A stretch of DNA of 64,000 bases from Nodularia sphaerocarpa UHCC 0038 (GCF_022376295.1 NZ_CP060140.1:124001-188000); one strand, 5' to 3'. Shown: positions 18,196 to 28,101, counted from the first letter of the stretch. The notes: generated by a model not told the origin, from the letters alone. Translations and numbers: made by a program.

Positions 18196-19092
18196 TCGAC
18201 CTCCTCTCTTAGTAAGGAATGAGGACTCATAAATACCACAAAGTTAAACCTAGTCGCAAACTACAGAAATTCCTGGAGCAGTGATGAAGACTTATGTGGA
18301 AGTTTGTTTCTGTTGAATTATAGACTCATTACAGGTGCATTGTTAAAGACATTTTAACAATAATTCAAATTAGCTTCAAATTAGCTGAAATAATGGCCTT
18401 ATAAGCTTTTTATATTCCAACTTTTGAGCTAAAAGTCAAGAGTTTCTCCATTTAATTTACAAAGGATAACAATTCGTAAAACTTATGGCTTAACACAATT
18501 AACCCCATTTAGCTCGCATTACAGCTTAATCTTTTTATTTTTTTCCATGTTTCAATTGCTACGGGAAAAATTTGGAGAAAGTATTAATTATTTTAAATTT
18601 ATCTGAAAAAATCAAAATAAAATGTTACGCGGTGCGGGAAACATTTCATAGAAATACACGGGATGCGGGAAACGAGCGTGTCTTTAGACCTGAGAGGGAT
18701 AGTTCGACATCGCTCACCAGCAGCGATACGAGTGACTTTAATCGCTGTGGTCATTAAAATCCTAGTTTTTGAATGGATATAATCCCAGGAACTAGCAAAC
18801 CTGTTTAACTCCCCTCACCCAACTAATCCAAAATGTCTTGGCTTAACCCAACGACTGAACAAACAGTCTTGCAGATAATCCGATAGCGTAGCGTGGCGTA
18901 AGCCATACTAGGGAAGCATTCGTTCGTGCGTATCAGGATTAGTCTCAACGATGCTCATCAAACACGTAAAGTTTGTTCTTTACAAGCTCAGTGGCTTTAG
19001 CCCTGAGTTCTTGACCTTTTGGGCTATGGTGTCCGATGCACGGTTTAAGTCAGAATAACTTAATCAGTTACTGAAGACCAACCATCACTAGG
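18196..19092. other. Long intergenic region upstream of psaA
   Basis: About 900 bp separates two divergent genes. The half next to psaA is AT-rich and presumably holds the psaA promoter and leader. Around 18860-18960 there is a GC-richer dispersed repeat (ATAGCGTAGCGTGGCGTAAG). Near 18988-19010 a short hairpin CTCAGTGGC/GCCCTGAG can form. A 61-codon open frame at 18572-18757 has no family resemblance and is not called. Confidence 0.5.
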
Positions 19093-20796
19093 ATGAAATG
19101 CATGAAATCGTGGCAACCAGGGGTGCTAAAGCAAATATTTTCTCTAAGATTTACTATTTTTAAGTGGCTGATGACATTGGTGCTGGTATTGAGTCTAACC
19201 AGTTGTGGTGAAAAAGCTGGTAGTCAAGAACCGCCTGTGAGTCAGAGAAATAACCCGCCCAAAATTTCTCAAATTTCTCAGCAATTTTCCGAAGTTTCTC
19301 CACCAGAGGTTATCCAGGAACTACGCCTCGCCTTGGAAAATTATCGGCCACAGGTGACAATCCTATCCCCCCAATCTGATGAAATTCTCCAAGACAGCAA
19401 AGTTACAGTTAACTTTCAGGTAAAGGATATACCAATATTTAAAGATCCGGAATTGGAATTAGGGCCTCATTTACACGTAATTCTCGATAACCAACCTTAT
19501 ATAGCTGTTTACGATGTAAATAAGCCTTTAGTTTTACCAGAAGTTTCCCCAGGGACACATACCCTGCGCGTCTTTGCTTCTCGTCCTTGGCACGAAAGCT
19601 TTAAAAATGAAGGTGCTTACACCCAGACAACATTCCATATTTTCACTAAAACTGAGGATAACAACCCTGATTCTACTCTGCCAGTGTTAACCTACAGCCG
19701 TCCTAAAGGCAGTTATGGCGCAGAACCAATTTTACTGGACTTTTATTTAACTAACGCGCCTCTGCGCCTGGTAGCTGAAGATAACCCCAATGATACAGTC
19801 AGCGATTGGCGCATCCGTTGCACTATTAATAATGAAAGCTTCATTTTGGATCGCTGGCAACCAATTTACCTCAAAGGTTTCAAGCCTGGTAACAATTGGG
19901 TAAAACTAGAATTTCTAGATAATCAGGGAAATCCTCTAAAAAACGCTTTCAATACCACAGCTAGACTAATTAATTATCAGCCCCAGGGTAAAGACACACT
20001 TTCGAGAATTGTCAGAGGAGAATTGAAGGCGGATCAGGCGCGTAGTATTGTAGACCCCAATTACACTGCGAAGAAACCAGTAACTGAACCCATACTTACT
20101 CCCACCGTTGAAACAACACCGTCACCACAGCCTCAGATATTCGGTGAAACTGAAGTTCCAGAAACACCTGTAAAACCGACACCCCAAGTTGAAGCAACCG
20201 AAACATCAAAGTCTGAGGGATTCTTCAAACGTCGTGCAGTCCCGACAATAGAACCGTCACCGAGTTTACCCCCGACACTACCAGAAATTATTGAGTCACC
20301 TGCATCAGAAGCAGAACCTGAGATCATCCCCACACCTCAAATTGAAACACCGGAAAAAGTAGCTAAACCAGAAACGCCAAAATCTGAGGGATTTTTCCAA
20401 CGTCGTGTAGTCCCGACAATAGAACCGTCACCGAGTTTACCCCCGACACTACCAGAAATTATTGAATCACCTGCATCAGAAACAGAACCTGAGATCATCC
20501 CCACACCTCAAATTGAAACACCGGAAAAATTAGCTAAACCTGAAACGCCAAAATCTAGTGAGTCACCTACACCGGAAGCACAACCAGAGGTAACTCCAAC
20601 AGATGAATCAATACCGTTACCCACAAAAATTGCTCCCGATCCAGAAAAACCGTCATTAAAAAGATATTTCAACCCTAAACAGCTGCCAAAATTTAAATTA
20701 TCTCCTAGTGAGCCTCCAGTAGTTCCAGAAACTACGCCTGTACCAGAAGAGGAAGCAAGGGCTGGGGAATACAAAATTACTAAGATGGAAGAATAA
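19093..20796 (+). CDS. Lipoprotein with Ig-like domain and Pro-rich repeat tail
   Basis: The N-terminus has a signal sequence ending in lipobox LTSC (WLMTLVLVLSLTSCGEKAG), so it is probably a lipid-anchored envelope protein. The middle part (VTILSPQSDEIL to TLRVFASRPW) looks like a bacterial Ig-like beta domain. The C-terminal half is Pro/Glu/Thr-rich and contains two copies of a 57-residue unit starting SEGFF(K/Q)RR(A/V)VPTIEPSPS, 171 bp apart. The function is unknown; the tail probably spans periplasm or peptidoglycan. ATG 19093 and 19102 are both possible starts. Confidence 0.65.
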   Translation: MKCMKSWQPGVLKQIFSLRFTIFKWLMTLVLVLSLTSCGEKAGSQEPPVSQRNNPPKISQISQQFSEVSPPEVIQELRLALENYRPQVTILSPQSDEILQDSKVTVNFQVKDIPIFKDPELELGPHLHVILDNQPYIAVYDVNKPLVLPEVSPGTHTLRVFASRPWHESFKNEGAYTQTTFHIFTKTEDNNPDSTLPVLTYSRPKGSYGAEPILLDFYLTNAPLRLVAEDNPNDTVSDWRIRCTINNESFILDRWQPIYLKGFKPGNNWVKLEFLDNQGNPLKNAFNTTARLINYQPQGKDTLSRIVRGELKADQARSIVDPNYTAKKPVTEPILTPTVETTPSPQPQIFGETEVPETPVKPTPQVEATETSKSEGFFKRRAVPTIEPSPSLPPTLPEIIESPASEAEPEIIPTPQIETPEKVAKPETPKSEGFFQRRVVPTIEPSPSLPPTLPEIIESPASETEPEIIPTPQIETPEKLAKPETPKSSESPTPEAQPEVTPTDESIPLPTKIAPDPEKPSLKRYFNPKQLPKFKLSPSEPPVVPETTPVPEEEARAGEYKITKMEE

Positions 20797-20825
20797 CAGA
20801 ATTAAAACTGCTGTATTTCATCCAT

Positions 20826-20852
20826 CTTGTGGGGTGGGCATCCTGCCCGCCC
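20826..20852 (+). repeat. REP-like hairpin, copy 6
   Basis: Same sequence as copies 1, 3 and 5 except that the loop is TCC. It lies 7 kb from the RAYT, directly upstream of the thioredoxin/NHL gene. The open frame extends back into it and would give a spurious N-terminus (MWGGHPARPD). Confidence 0.72.
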
Positions 20853-20910
20853 AGATTATGAGACAACTATTATATTAGTATCGCCTACCACTAAAACCAA
20901 AGAATACTCC

Positions 20911-22428
20911 ATGACTCCCCGTGTTAGAGCGCCAGAATTACCGCAAAATTACACTTGGCTGAATATTGATAAACCCTTGTCTCTCAAAGAACTTAGGGGT
21001 AGAGTAGTCATTTTAGACTTTTGGACATACTGCTGTATTAATTGTCTGCATATTCTGCCAGATTTGAAATACTTAGAACAAAAATATCCAGATAGTTTGA
21101 CTGTTATCGGCGTACACTCGGCCAAATTTGACAACGAAAAAGGAATTGAGAATATTCGCCAAGCCATCCTGCGCTACGACATCGAACATCCAGTTTTAGT
21201 CGATAGAGATTTTCGGGTTTGGGAAGAATATGCGGTGCGTGCTTGGCCTACCTTCATGATTATTGATCCAGAAGGTTACGTCGTAGGTTATCTTTCTGGT
21301 GAAGGCAAGCGTGATACTTTAGACGAGTTAATTCAGCAGTTAATTAATCAACACCAAGAAAAAGGTACGATTAATTTCCAGGAAATCAGCCTCACTTTAG
21401 AAAAGCAGCGTCAACCATTAATTACACCACTAGCCTTTCCCGGTAAAGTTCTCGCTACTCAAGCCGGCTTATTCATCGCTGATTCTGGTCATCATCGTCT
21501 AGTGATGAGTAGCTACAACGGGGAAATTTTGCACTTAATTGGTACAGGAAAATCTGGCTTAACCGATGGTGCATTTAACGAAGCGCAGTTTTTCGCACCC
21601 CAGGGAATGGCATTTGATCGAGAAAATCAGCTTCTCTTTGTTGCTGATACAGAAAATCATACCGTGCGACGAGTTGATCTCAAGCATCAAATAGTAGAAA
21701 CCATCGCCGGAACTGGTGAACAAAGCCACAACATCCGTCCTCATGGGGGTGCTGGATTAGAAACCGCTTTAAATTCCCCTTGGGATATAGTGCAATTGGG
21801 ACAAACCCTATTTATTGCAATGGCTGGGTCGCATCAAATTTGGCAAATGGACTTAGAAAGCGGTATTGTTAAAACCTATGCTGGTACTGGTGCAGAAGCT
21901 TGTATAGATGGTTTACTTACAGAGTCAGTATTTGCCCAACCCAGTGGAATCACCATTAATGGACAAGAATTATATATTGCTGATAGCGAAGTCAGTTCCA
22001 TTCGTGGCGTAGGACTGAAAGAACCGCAGCAAGTCAGAACCATTTGTGGTAGTGGACAGTTGTTTGGTTTTGGTGATGTTGATGAACAAGGTGAGAATGT
22101 CCGCTTACAGCATTGTTTAGGAGTTGAATATGCTCAGAATTATCTGTGGGTAGCAGATACCTACAACCACAAAATTAAATTAGTTAGTCCCAGTATAGGT
22201 AATTGTCAAACAGTATTGGGAGATGGTTCTGCGGGTTTAAAAGACGGTCAAGGTCAGAATACAAGTTTTTTTGAACCTTCAGGACTGAGTGCTATGGGTT
22301 CATATCTATATATTAGTGATACGAATAACCATGCTATCCGTCGTGTAGATTTGAAGACCTTTGAGGTGATGACGTTAGCATTTTCGGGTTTGTGTCCGCC
22401 TGATGTGTGTATTCCACCGATTGGGTAG
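20911..22428 (+). CDS. Thioredoxin-like/NHL-repeat protein (NHLRC2 type)
   Basis: The N-terminal 150 residues form a thioredoxin-like domain with redox motif CINC in FWTYCCINCLHILPDLKYLE and the cis-Pro segment RAWPTFMIIDPEG. Five or six NHL beta-propeller blades follow, for example GLFIADSGHHRLVM, LLFVADTENHTVRR, ELYIADSEVSSIRG, YLWVADTYNHKIKL and YLYISDTNNHAIRR. The order matches NHLRC2-like proteins found from cyanobacteria to animals, whose molecular role is poorly known. The start is placed at ATG 20911 (MTPRVRAPELPQNYTW), because the open frame upstream is only REP sequence. No signal peptide is seen, so it is likely cytoplasmic. Confidence 0.85.
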   Translation: MTPRVRAPELPQNYTWLNIDKPLSLKELRGRVVILDFWTYCCINCLHILPDLKYLEQKYPDSLTVIGVHSAKFDNEKGIENIRQAILRYDIEHPVLVDRDFRVWEEYAVRAWPTFMIIDPEGYVVGYLSGEGKRDTLDELIQQLINQHQEKGTINFQEISLTLEKQRQPLITPLAFPGKVLATQAGLFIADSGHHRLVMSSYNGEILHLIGTGKSGLTDGAFNEAQFFAPQGMAFDRENQLLFVADTENHTVRRVDLKHQIVETIAGTGEQSHNIRPHGGAGLETALNSPWDIVQLGQTLFIAMAGSHQIWQMDLESGIVKTYAGTGAEACIDGLLTESVFAQPSGITINGQELYIADSEVSSIRGVGLKEPQQVRTICGSGQLFGFGDVDEQGENVRLQHCLGVEYAQNYLWVADTYNHKIKLVSPSIGNCQTVLGDGSAGLKDGQGQNTSFFEPSGLSAMGSYLYISDTNNHAIRRVDLKTFEVMTLAFSGLCPPDVCIPPIG

Positions 22429-22787
22429 AAGAACAAAAAACCTCCGCGTACCTACCCTGCGGGTTCCGCTTGCGGTATGCGCTTACCTCCGCGCCCCTCT
22501 GCGTTAAAAATTATCAAATTAATTTATACAAATTTCTTATATTACACTTAGGCTAATTAAATAGAAAATTTACTGAAAAATCAAAACTAATAATCAGTAA
22601 ATATTACAATACAAGCTTATTACTTGAGCAGTTTACGCTCACAGAATCATCTACTTAATTACTCACCGATGTATTTACTATAACGAAGTAACAAAAATAG
22701 CTTAAAACCCTTGTAATATCTTCCATAAAAAATCAGCGAATGCGTGGTAAGTTTTAAATCCATCGTATTCCGTTCAAGGGTCGCCCA
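22429..22787. other. Intergenic region, repeat remnants only
   Basis: The first 80 bp hold a common cyanobacterial repeat (CTCCGCGTACCTACCCTGCG...), and the remainder is AT-rich. No ORF, RNA gene or clear promoter was recognised, although the CyRepA1-like gene starts at its right edge. Confidence 0.5.
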
Positions 22788-25700
22788 ATGCATCTACACT
22801 ATTTACACACCCAACACCTTGAGGAATTAGTCAAGAGTAGTAGTATAGATTTACACTTAGCGCAACTTAATTTTAAGTCTCTCCAAGATGCGTTACCTTA
22901 TGAGTATCTGTTAATTTCTGAGCATATTCCCCGTACCAACACTGGTATGGTGCGAAATGGTTGGTTACAGCGATATAATCACGTCACCGCAGGCGGTTGG
23001 TGGTGTTCTGGTCTAGATCCTTTAAATAATTGGCAATCAATGGAATGGGGATGTTTTAAACCAAACCAACCCCGCATCAATAACAATGGCAAATCCATTA
23101 AATACGAACATCCACCCAGCACACCAACACGGGTGTTTTGTCTACGTATAACATTAAAAATTTGGCAACAAGTCTCTCAACGGTATAATCTAGCCATACC
23201 CAGCAGTATACAGGTTGATTCTCGTGGGGAAGCTGAGGGCTTTTGGCAATGGGTGATAGAACAAAATATACCCGTGATTATCTGTGAGGGTGTGAAGAAA
23301 GCAGCAGCATTATTAACACAAGGATACGCTGCGATCGCCATTCCGGGAATTACCAGTGGTTATCGAGTTGTCAAAGATATATTTGGTAAAGTCACGAGTC
23401 GCCAACTAATCCCCGACTTAGCAGCATTCGCCATCACAAAACGCCCCTTTTATATTTGCTTTGACTTTGAAACTCAACCGAGAAAAATTGCTGCTATCAA
23501 TAACGCCATTTCCCAACTAGGTTGTTTATTTAAACAGAAAAAATGCCCTGTCAAAGTTATCGAACTTCCAGGAATAGAAAAAGGTGTTGATGAGTTAATC
23601 GTTGCTAAAGGTGCAACTGCTTTCGATAAAGTTTATCGCCAAAGTATTGATTTAGAAATTTATTTAGCCCAAAGCAAACCTCATACTCAGTTAACTATTC
23701 CAGCTGCACTCACAGTCAACTGTCCTTACTTAGAAAAAATATGTTATCCCACTGCGGGATTAGTCGGAGTAAAATCAGCCAAAGGAACAGGAAAAACCAC
23801 CGCACTGCAAACTATTGTTAATAAAGCTAAAACTTCAAATCGACCCGTATTGTTAATTACTCACAGAATTCAATTAGGTAGGTTTTTGTGTGAGAAAATT
23901 GGTATTCAATGGGGCTTTGATAACCACCAACATTTAATGCAAGCAGATCAAACGTTACCTATTATCAGTGAAGCATTAAAAAAAAGTAAGTCTTTCGGTT
24001 TATGTGTTGATTCTATTTGGAAACTCAACCTCCAAGATTGGCAAGGGGCAATATTAATTCTCGATGAAGTAGAACAATCTTTGTGGCATCTACTAAATAG
24101 TAATACTTGTAAACATAAACGAGTCAAAATTTTAAAATTATTTCAACAACTAATTTCTACAGTTTTGACAACAGGGGGGTTAGTAATTGCCCAAGATGCT
24201 GACTTATCAGATGTATCTTTAGAATATTTGCAAAAATTATCAGGAATTAAAATAACTCCTTGGGTGCTGTTAAATCAATGGAAACCCCAGAAAGGCTGGA
24301 ATGTTACTTTCTATGATTCTCCTAACCCCACACCGTTGATTCATCAACTAGAATTAGATTTGATAGCAGGACGTAAATGTTACGTTACTACAGATAGTCG
24401 CTCTGGGCGTTATAGTTGTGAAACAATTGAAGGCTATCTAAAAGAACGTTTAGCAAAATTACGAAAGCAATTTCCCAAATCATTGGTAATTAGCAGTCGT
24501 ACAACCAGCACACCAGGTCATGCAGCCGTTGATTTTGTCGGAGATATTAATCGAAAAATTCCTGAATATGATACCGTTTTTGTAACTCCTAGCCTTGGGA
24601 CAGGAATTAGTATTGATGTTCAACACTTTGACCGAGTTTATGGTATTTTCCAAGGGGTAATTCCTGACTCAGAAGCACGACAAGCATTAGCAAGAGTCCG
24701 AGATGATGTTCCTCGAATTGTCTGGTGTGCCAAGCGAGGAATAGGCTTAATTGGCAGTGGGAGTACAAATTATCGATTACTCTCTGATTGGTATCAAGAA
24801 AATCAAAAAGAAAACTTAGCCTTGCTGAGTCCTTTACATAAAATAGATGTAGATTTGCCATTAGTTTATGATCCAATGCATTTGCGGACTTGGGCAAAGT
24901 TATCTGCTAGGGTAAACGCTTCGATTCGTCTGTATCGACAATCAATGCAAGATGGTTTAATAGCAGATGGACATCAAATTTGGTTGCGAAGTAACGCTGT
25001 TCACAATAATATTGTTAGAGATTTACGCCTAGCATTTTTAGCAACAGATTCCCAGGATGTAGAAAACCGCAAAAGATTAGTTGTAGAAATTGTTAAAGTG
25101 CAAAACGATTGGGCAGATAAGCGTCAAAAAGCTAAAGATATTAAATTCCAAATTAGAGAGATTAAGCAGCAACATCAATTATTAGCCGCGACGGCTGTAG
25201 CCAAAGCGCGAGACATTAATTATCTAGAATATGAGCAACTATTAAATAAACATTCTTTTTCAGAAGCAGAACGTCACGAAATTGATAAATATACCCTCAG
25301 ACAAAGATATGGTATTCCAGTTACTCCTGCATTAAAGCTGCGGGACGACAAAGGGTACTATTTTCAATTACTGACCCACTATTATCTTACACATGAAAGT
25401 GAGTATTTTCATGTCAGAGATCAGCAAGAATGGCATCAACAATTATTGTGGGGTGATGGTAAAGTTTTTCTACCAGATTTAAAAACTTATACCTGCAAAG
25501 TTGAAGCTATGAGGGCGTTAGGAATGCTGCAATTTTTAGAACCAAAAAGAAAATTTACAGAACATCATCCTGATTTACTTTTGCTCAAAGATGTTGCTCT
25601 TCAGCATAGTAAACATATTAAAAGAGTTCTAGGTATTGATTTGGTAAGGGGAAAAGAAACTATTTCAGGAATAAAAATACTCAGCCGACTATTAAATTTA

Positions 25701-25910
25701 TTGGGTTTAAAACTCAAGCGAATCAATGAAACATATCAAATAGACTCAGATACATTCTATGATGGCAGGGAAAAAATATTTACAATTTGGCATCAACGGG
25801 ATGAATTAATGTTGGCTGGTATCAATATCTTTGACCGTAAAACTGCTAATAATTCTGCAAAATTTAAGGTTGAATCTGGGAAAAATAAATATGTCGGGGT
25901 AAACAATTAA
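22788..25910 (+). CDS. CyRepA1-like plasmid replication protein (DUF3854 plus helicase)
   Basis: A 1040-residue protein. After an N-terminal region with GGWWCSGLDPLNNW there is a Toprim/DUF3854-like segment (IPVIICEGVKKAAALLTQGY, AIPGITSG, FYICFDFE; about residues 163-230). A P-loop helicase-like module follows, with Walker A AKGTGKTTALQ near residue 330 and Walker B ILILDEVEQSLWH near residue 420. Later motifs include FVTPSLGTGISID and QALARVRDDVPR. This arrangement matches large replication proteins of cyanobacterial plasmids (CyRepA1). It stands beside dusB with no other plasmid genes recognised, suggesting an integrated plasmid remnant or a chromosomal paralogue. Family confidence is moderate to good; activity here is unknown. 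Confidence 0.75.
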   Translation: MHLHYLHTQHLEELVKSSSIDLHLAQLNFKSLQDALPYEYLLISEHIPRTNTGMVRNGWLQRYNHVTAGGWWCSGLDPLNNWQSMEWGCFKPNQPRINNNGKSIKYEHPPSTPTRVFCLRITLKIWQQVSQRYNLAIPSSIQVDSRGEAEGFWQWVIEQNIPVIICEGVKKAAALLTQGYAAIAIPGITSGYRVVKDIFGKVTSRQLIPDLAAFAITKRPFYICFDFETQPRKIAAINNAISQLGCLFKQKKCPVKVIELPGIEKGVDELIVAKGATAFDKVYRQSIDLEIYLAQSKPHTQLTIPAALTVNCPYLEKICYPTAGLVGVKSAKGTGKTTALQTIVNKAKTSNRPVLLITHRIQLGRFLCEKIGIQWGFDNHQHLMQADQTLPIISEALKKSKSFGLCVDSIWKLNLQDWQGAILILDEVEQSLWHLLNSNTCKHKRVKILKLFQQLISTVLTTGGLVIAQDADLSDVSLEYLQKLSGIKITPWVLLNQWKPQKGWNVTFYDSPNPTPLIHQLELDLIAGRKCYVTTDSRSGRYSCETIEGYLKERLAKLRKQFPKSLVISSRTTSTPGHAAVDFVGDINRKIPEYDTVFVTPSLGTGISIDVQHFDRVYGIFQGVIPDSEARQALARVRDDVPRIVWCAKRGIGLIGSGSTNYRLLSDWYQENQKENLALLSPLHKIDVDLPLVYDPMHLRTWAKLSARVNASIRLYRQSMQDGLIADGHQIWLRSNAVHNNIVRDLRLAFLATDSQDVENRKRLVVEIVKVQNDWADKRQKAKDIKFQIREIKQQHQLLAATAVAKARDINYLEYEQLLNKHSFSEAERHEIDKYTLRQRYGIPVTPALKLRDDKGYYFQLLTHYYLTHESEYFHVRDQQEWHQQLLWGDGKVFLPDLKTYTCKVEAMRALGMLQFLEPKRKFTEHHPDLLLLKDVALQHSKHIKRVLGIDLVRGKETISGIKILSRLLNLLGLKLKRINETYQIDSDTFYDGREKIFTIWHQRDELMLAGINIFDRKTANNSAKFKVESGKNKYVGVNN

Positions 25911-25992
25911 AGAACCTCACCGCAACCCTCTACTTACTAAGCAGAGGGAGCAAAAATGTGGTTTTTACTTAATAAATGGTGGTCGATTTAGA

Positions 25993-27045
25993 TTAAGCAA
26001 TTTGAAAATTTTCTGCTTCCTCCATAGGCTCATAACTATGATTTAACTGTTCAATTCCTCGGTCAATTAAATCCAAACCTTGCTGCACTGTTTCAATCAA
26101 ACTTAACTTTCCACGCAACTCAGCAGCGCCGACAAAACCTTTGGCGTACCAAGTCATGTGCTTACGGGCTTGACGTACTCCGCGATCGCCTTTATATTCC
26201 CATAATGCCTGTAAATGATCTCTGGCACATTCCAAAAGCTGAATTGAGTTTGGTGGGGGTAACATTTCCCCGGTTTTCAAGAAATGGTCAATTTCTCCCA
26301 CCAAAAAAGGATAACCCAAAGTCCCACGAGAACACATCACCCCATCAGCGCCAGTTTCTTCCAAACATCTCACAGCAGCTTCCACTGAAAAAATATCCCC
26401 ATTCCCAATTACTGGAATCGAAAGTATTTCTTTCACACGGGTAATCCATTCCCAACGAGCATTACCATTGTAACCTTGAGCGCGGGTGCGTCCATGCACT
26501 GTAATCATTTGCGCCCCAGCATCTTCCATCCGCTTGGCAAAATCCAGAATCGTGATTTCGTTATCATTCCAGCCAATGCGGGTTTTTACCGTAACTGGGA
26601 CATTAACAGCTTTTACTACTTCCCGCACAATCGCTTCAGCAACTTCTGGTTGACGTAATAAAGATGAACCGCCACCATTTTTAGTAATTTTATTGACCGG
26701 ACAGCCCATATTAATATCAATAGTATCAGCACCCTCCGCAACAGCCTTAATTGCTGCTTCTGCCAAAAAATCCGGGCGACAATCAAATAATTGAATACTG
26801 ATTGGTCGTTCACTGGGGTCTACCTCCATGATTTTCGGTAACTCTTTCACATAGTGCAAACCCGTAGCATTTACCATTTCTGTATACAACATCGAATCTG
26901 GCGCATAGCGACGCACCAGGCGACGAAACACCATATCTGTCACCCCAGATAAAGGCGACTGAAGAACTCGACTTTTGACCTCAAAGGAGCCGATTTTCAA
27001 AGGTTGAGCGAGTTTAGCTTTTAAAGTAGGAGATAGTGTAACCAT
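25993..27045 (-). CDS. dusB: tRNA-dihydrouridine synthase B
   Basis: The FMN-dependent TIM-barrel opening is VLQSPLSGVTDMVFRRLVRR. The family signature is IDINMGCPVNKITKNGGGSSLL, with the catalytic Cys in NMGCP. FMN/phosphate-binding stretches are VTVKTRIGWND, ITVHGRTRAQGYNG, PVIGNGDI and GADGVMCSRGTLGYPF. It reduces uridine to dihydrouridine in tRNA. The length of 350 residues is normal. It is convergent with the CyRepA1-like gene. Confidence 0.95.
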   Translation of the reverse strand: MVTLSPTLKAKLAQPLKIGSFEVKSRVLQSPLSGVTDMVFRRLVRRYAPDSMLYTEMVNATGLHYVKELPKIMEVDPSERPISIQLFDCRPDFLAEAAIKAVAEGADTIDINMGCPVNKITKNGGGSSLLRQPEVAEAIVREVVKAVNVPVTVKTRIGWNDNEITILDFAKRMEDAGAQMITVHGRTRAQGYNGNARWEWITRVKEILSIPVIGNGDIFSVEAAVRCLEETGADGVMCSRGTLGYPFLVGEIDHFLKTGEMLPPPNSIQLLECARDHLQALWEYKGDRGVRQARKHMTWYAKGFVGAAELRGKLSLIETVQQGLDLIDRGIEQLNHSYEPMEEAENFQIA

Positions 27046-27087
27046 AGAATTTAAATCTGTGAAAAATTATGAGGATATTGAGGGTTA

Positions 27088-27259
27088 GGGACTTCCAAGA
27101 AATAAACTATCCAAATAAACGTACCGCTAACGCGTTAGCGTGGCGTTAGCCATAGCGTGCTGGAAGCTCTACCACACCAGGCACAGAGGACACAGAGTCA
27201 TGAGAGTTTGAGCGGTTTTTTGCGTTAGGTGGTTGAGTCTTTTTTTATTTGGAAGTCCC
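27088..27259. repeat. MITE-like element with GGGACTTCCAA ends
   Basis: GGGACTTCCAA at 27088-27098 and its exact reverse complement at 27249-27259 enclose 150 bp without an ORF. TTA flanks both outer sides, consistent with a 3-bp target duplication. A lone copy of the right end occurs at 8353-8363. The interior shares sequence (GGCACAGAG...ACACAGAGT) with the hupS-hupL spacer and other gaps. Confidence 0.6.
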
Positions 27260-27273
27260 TTATTTATCTGGGG

Positions 27274-28101
27274 TTATTTTTCTTGTGCAGCTTGCCTAAC
27301 TTGTTCAACATTCAAATCTAACGCCTGGGCAATTTGTTCAACCGTCAAACCCAACGCCAATAATCGAGATACTGCTGCTAATTTAGCTTTTAAACTACCT
27401 TCATGTAAGCCTTCCTGCTTCCCTTCTTGCTTCCCTTCTTGTAAGCCTTCTTCTTTAGCTTCTTGATAAACTCGTGTCTGCTTCAAATCGCTTAATCCAA
27501 ACATTTCTTCAATCTCCTTTCGACTCATTGTGGGGAATTTATAAACCAAGATTGTCTCTATTAATTGTAGTAACTGCTGCCGTTTTGGTTCAGCGTTAAT
27601 CTCTTGCTGGCTTCTGTCTATTAATTCTCTGGCGGTGACAATTGCTGTATCTTTATTCTCGACTATTAATTTAATAGTAGCAATCCCAATCGGCAATGAT
27701 ACTGTTTCTCCTAATTCATCAAGATAAATACGGGTAACACGCTGGCTGGTGAAAAATTCATTGTAATTATTGATGTCTGAAGTATCGAGGCTGCGCGTGG
27801 GATAAATTACTACTCCTCGCCAGGAGTTTTTGGGTTGATTTTGCCGCAAATATAAATATATTTCGGAAAACAGGCGCGAATAAATTTCCGTGTCATTTTG
27901 AAACTGAACTTCAACAAAGTAAATGGGGTTTTGTTCGCCTTGTCTCGGCAGAAAAACGCCATCTATACGAAATGCAGTTTGCTTAATTTCTATTGAAGAG
28001 AATGTGTAAGTCTGGGCAACTTGGGGTGAGTTCCCAATTAATTCAAAAAAGATACTGGGGAATTCTTGAAAAAGGCGATAAAAAATACTGTCGGTTTTCA
28101 C
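27274..28101 (-). CDS. Rpn-family PD-(D/E)XK nuclease/putative transposase (DUF2887 type)
   Basis: The opening FYRLFQEFPSIFFELIGNSP and the active-site region FRIDGVFLP...PIYFVEVQFQND fit the Rpn/DUF2887 family, a PD-(D/E)XK fold with D in RIDG and E-x-Q in VEVQ. The C-terminus has Gly/Glu/Gln repeats (EGLQEGKQEGKQEGLHEG) and a helix-turn-helix-like end (LLALGLTVEQIAQALDLNVEQV), both normal for cyanobacterial members. Rpn proteins promote RecA-independent recombination, and some take part in phage defence. Cyanobacterial genomes carry many copies. The gene is intact. Confidence 0.82.
   Translation of the reverse strand: MKTDSIFYRLFQEFPSIFFELIGNSPQVAQTYTFSSIEIKQTAFRIDGVFLPRQGEQNPIYFVEVQFQNDTEIYSRLFSEIYLYLRQNQPKNSWRGVVIYPTRSLDTSDINNYNEFFTSQRVTRIYLDELGETVSLPIGIATIKLIVENKDTAIVTARELIDRSQQEINAEPKRQQLLQLIETILVYKFPTMSRKEIEEMFGLSDLKQTRVYQEAKEEGLQEGKQEGKQEGLHEGSLKAKLAAVSRLLALGLTVEQIAQALDLNVEQVRQAAQEK

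Noticed and set aside
18572..18757. 61-codon open frame upstream of the lipoprotein gene
   Set aside because: Composition unlike a protein, overlaps repeat sequence, no ribosome-binding site or family.
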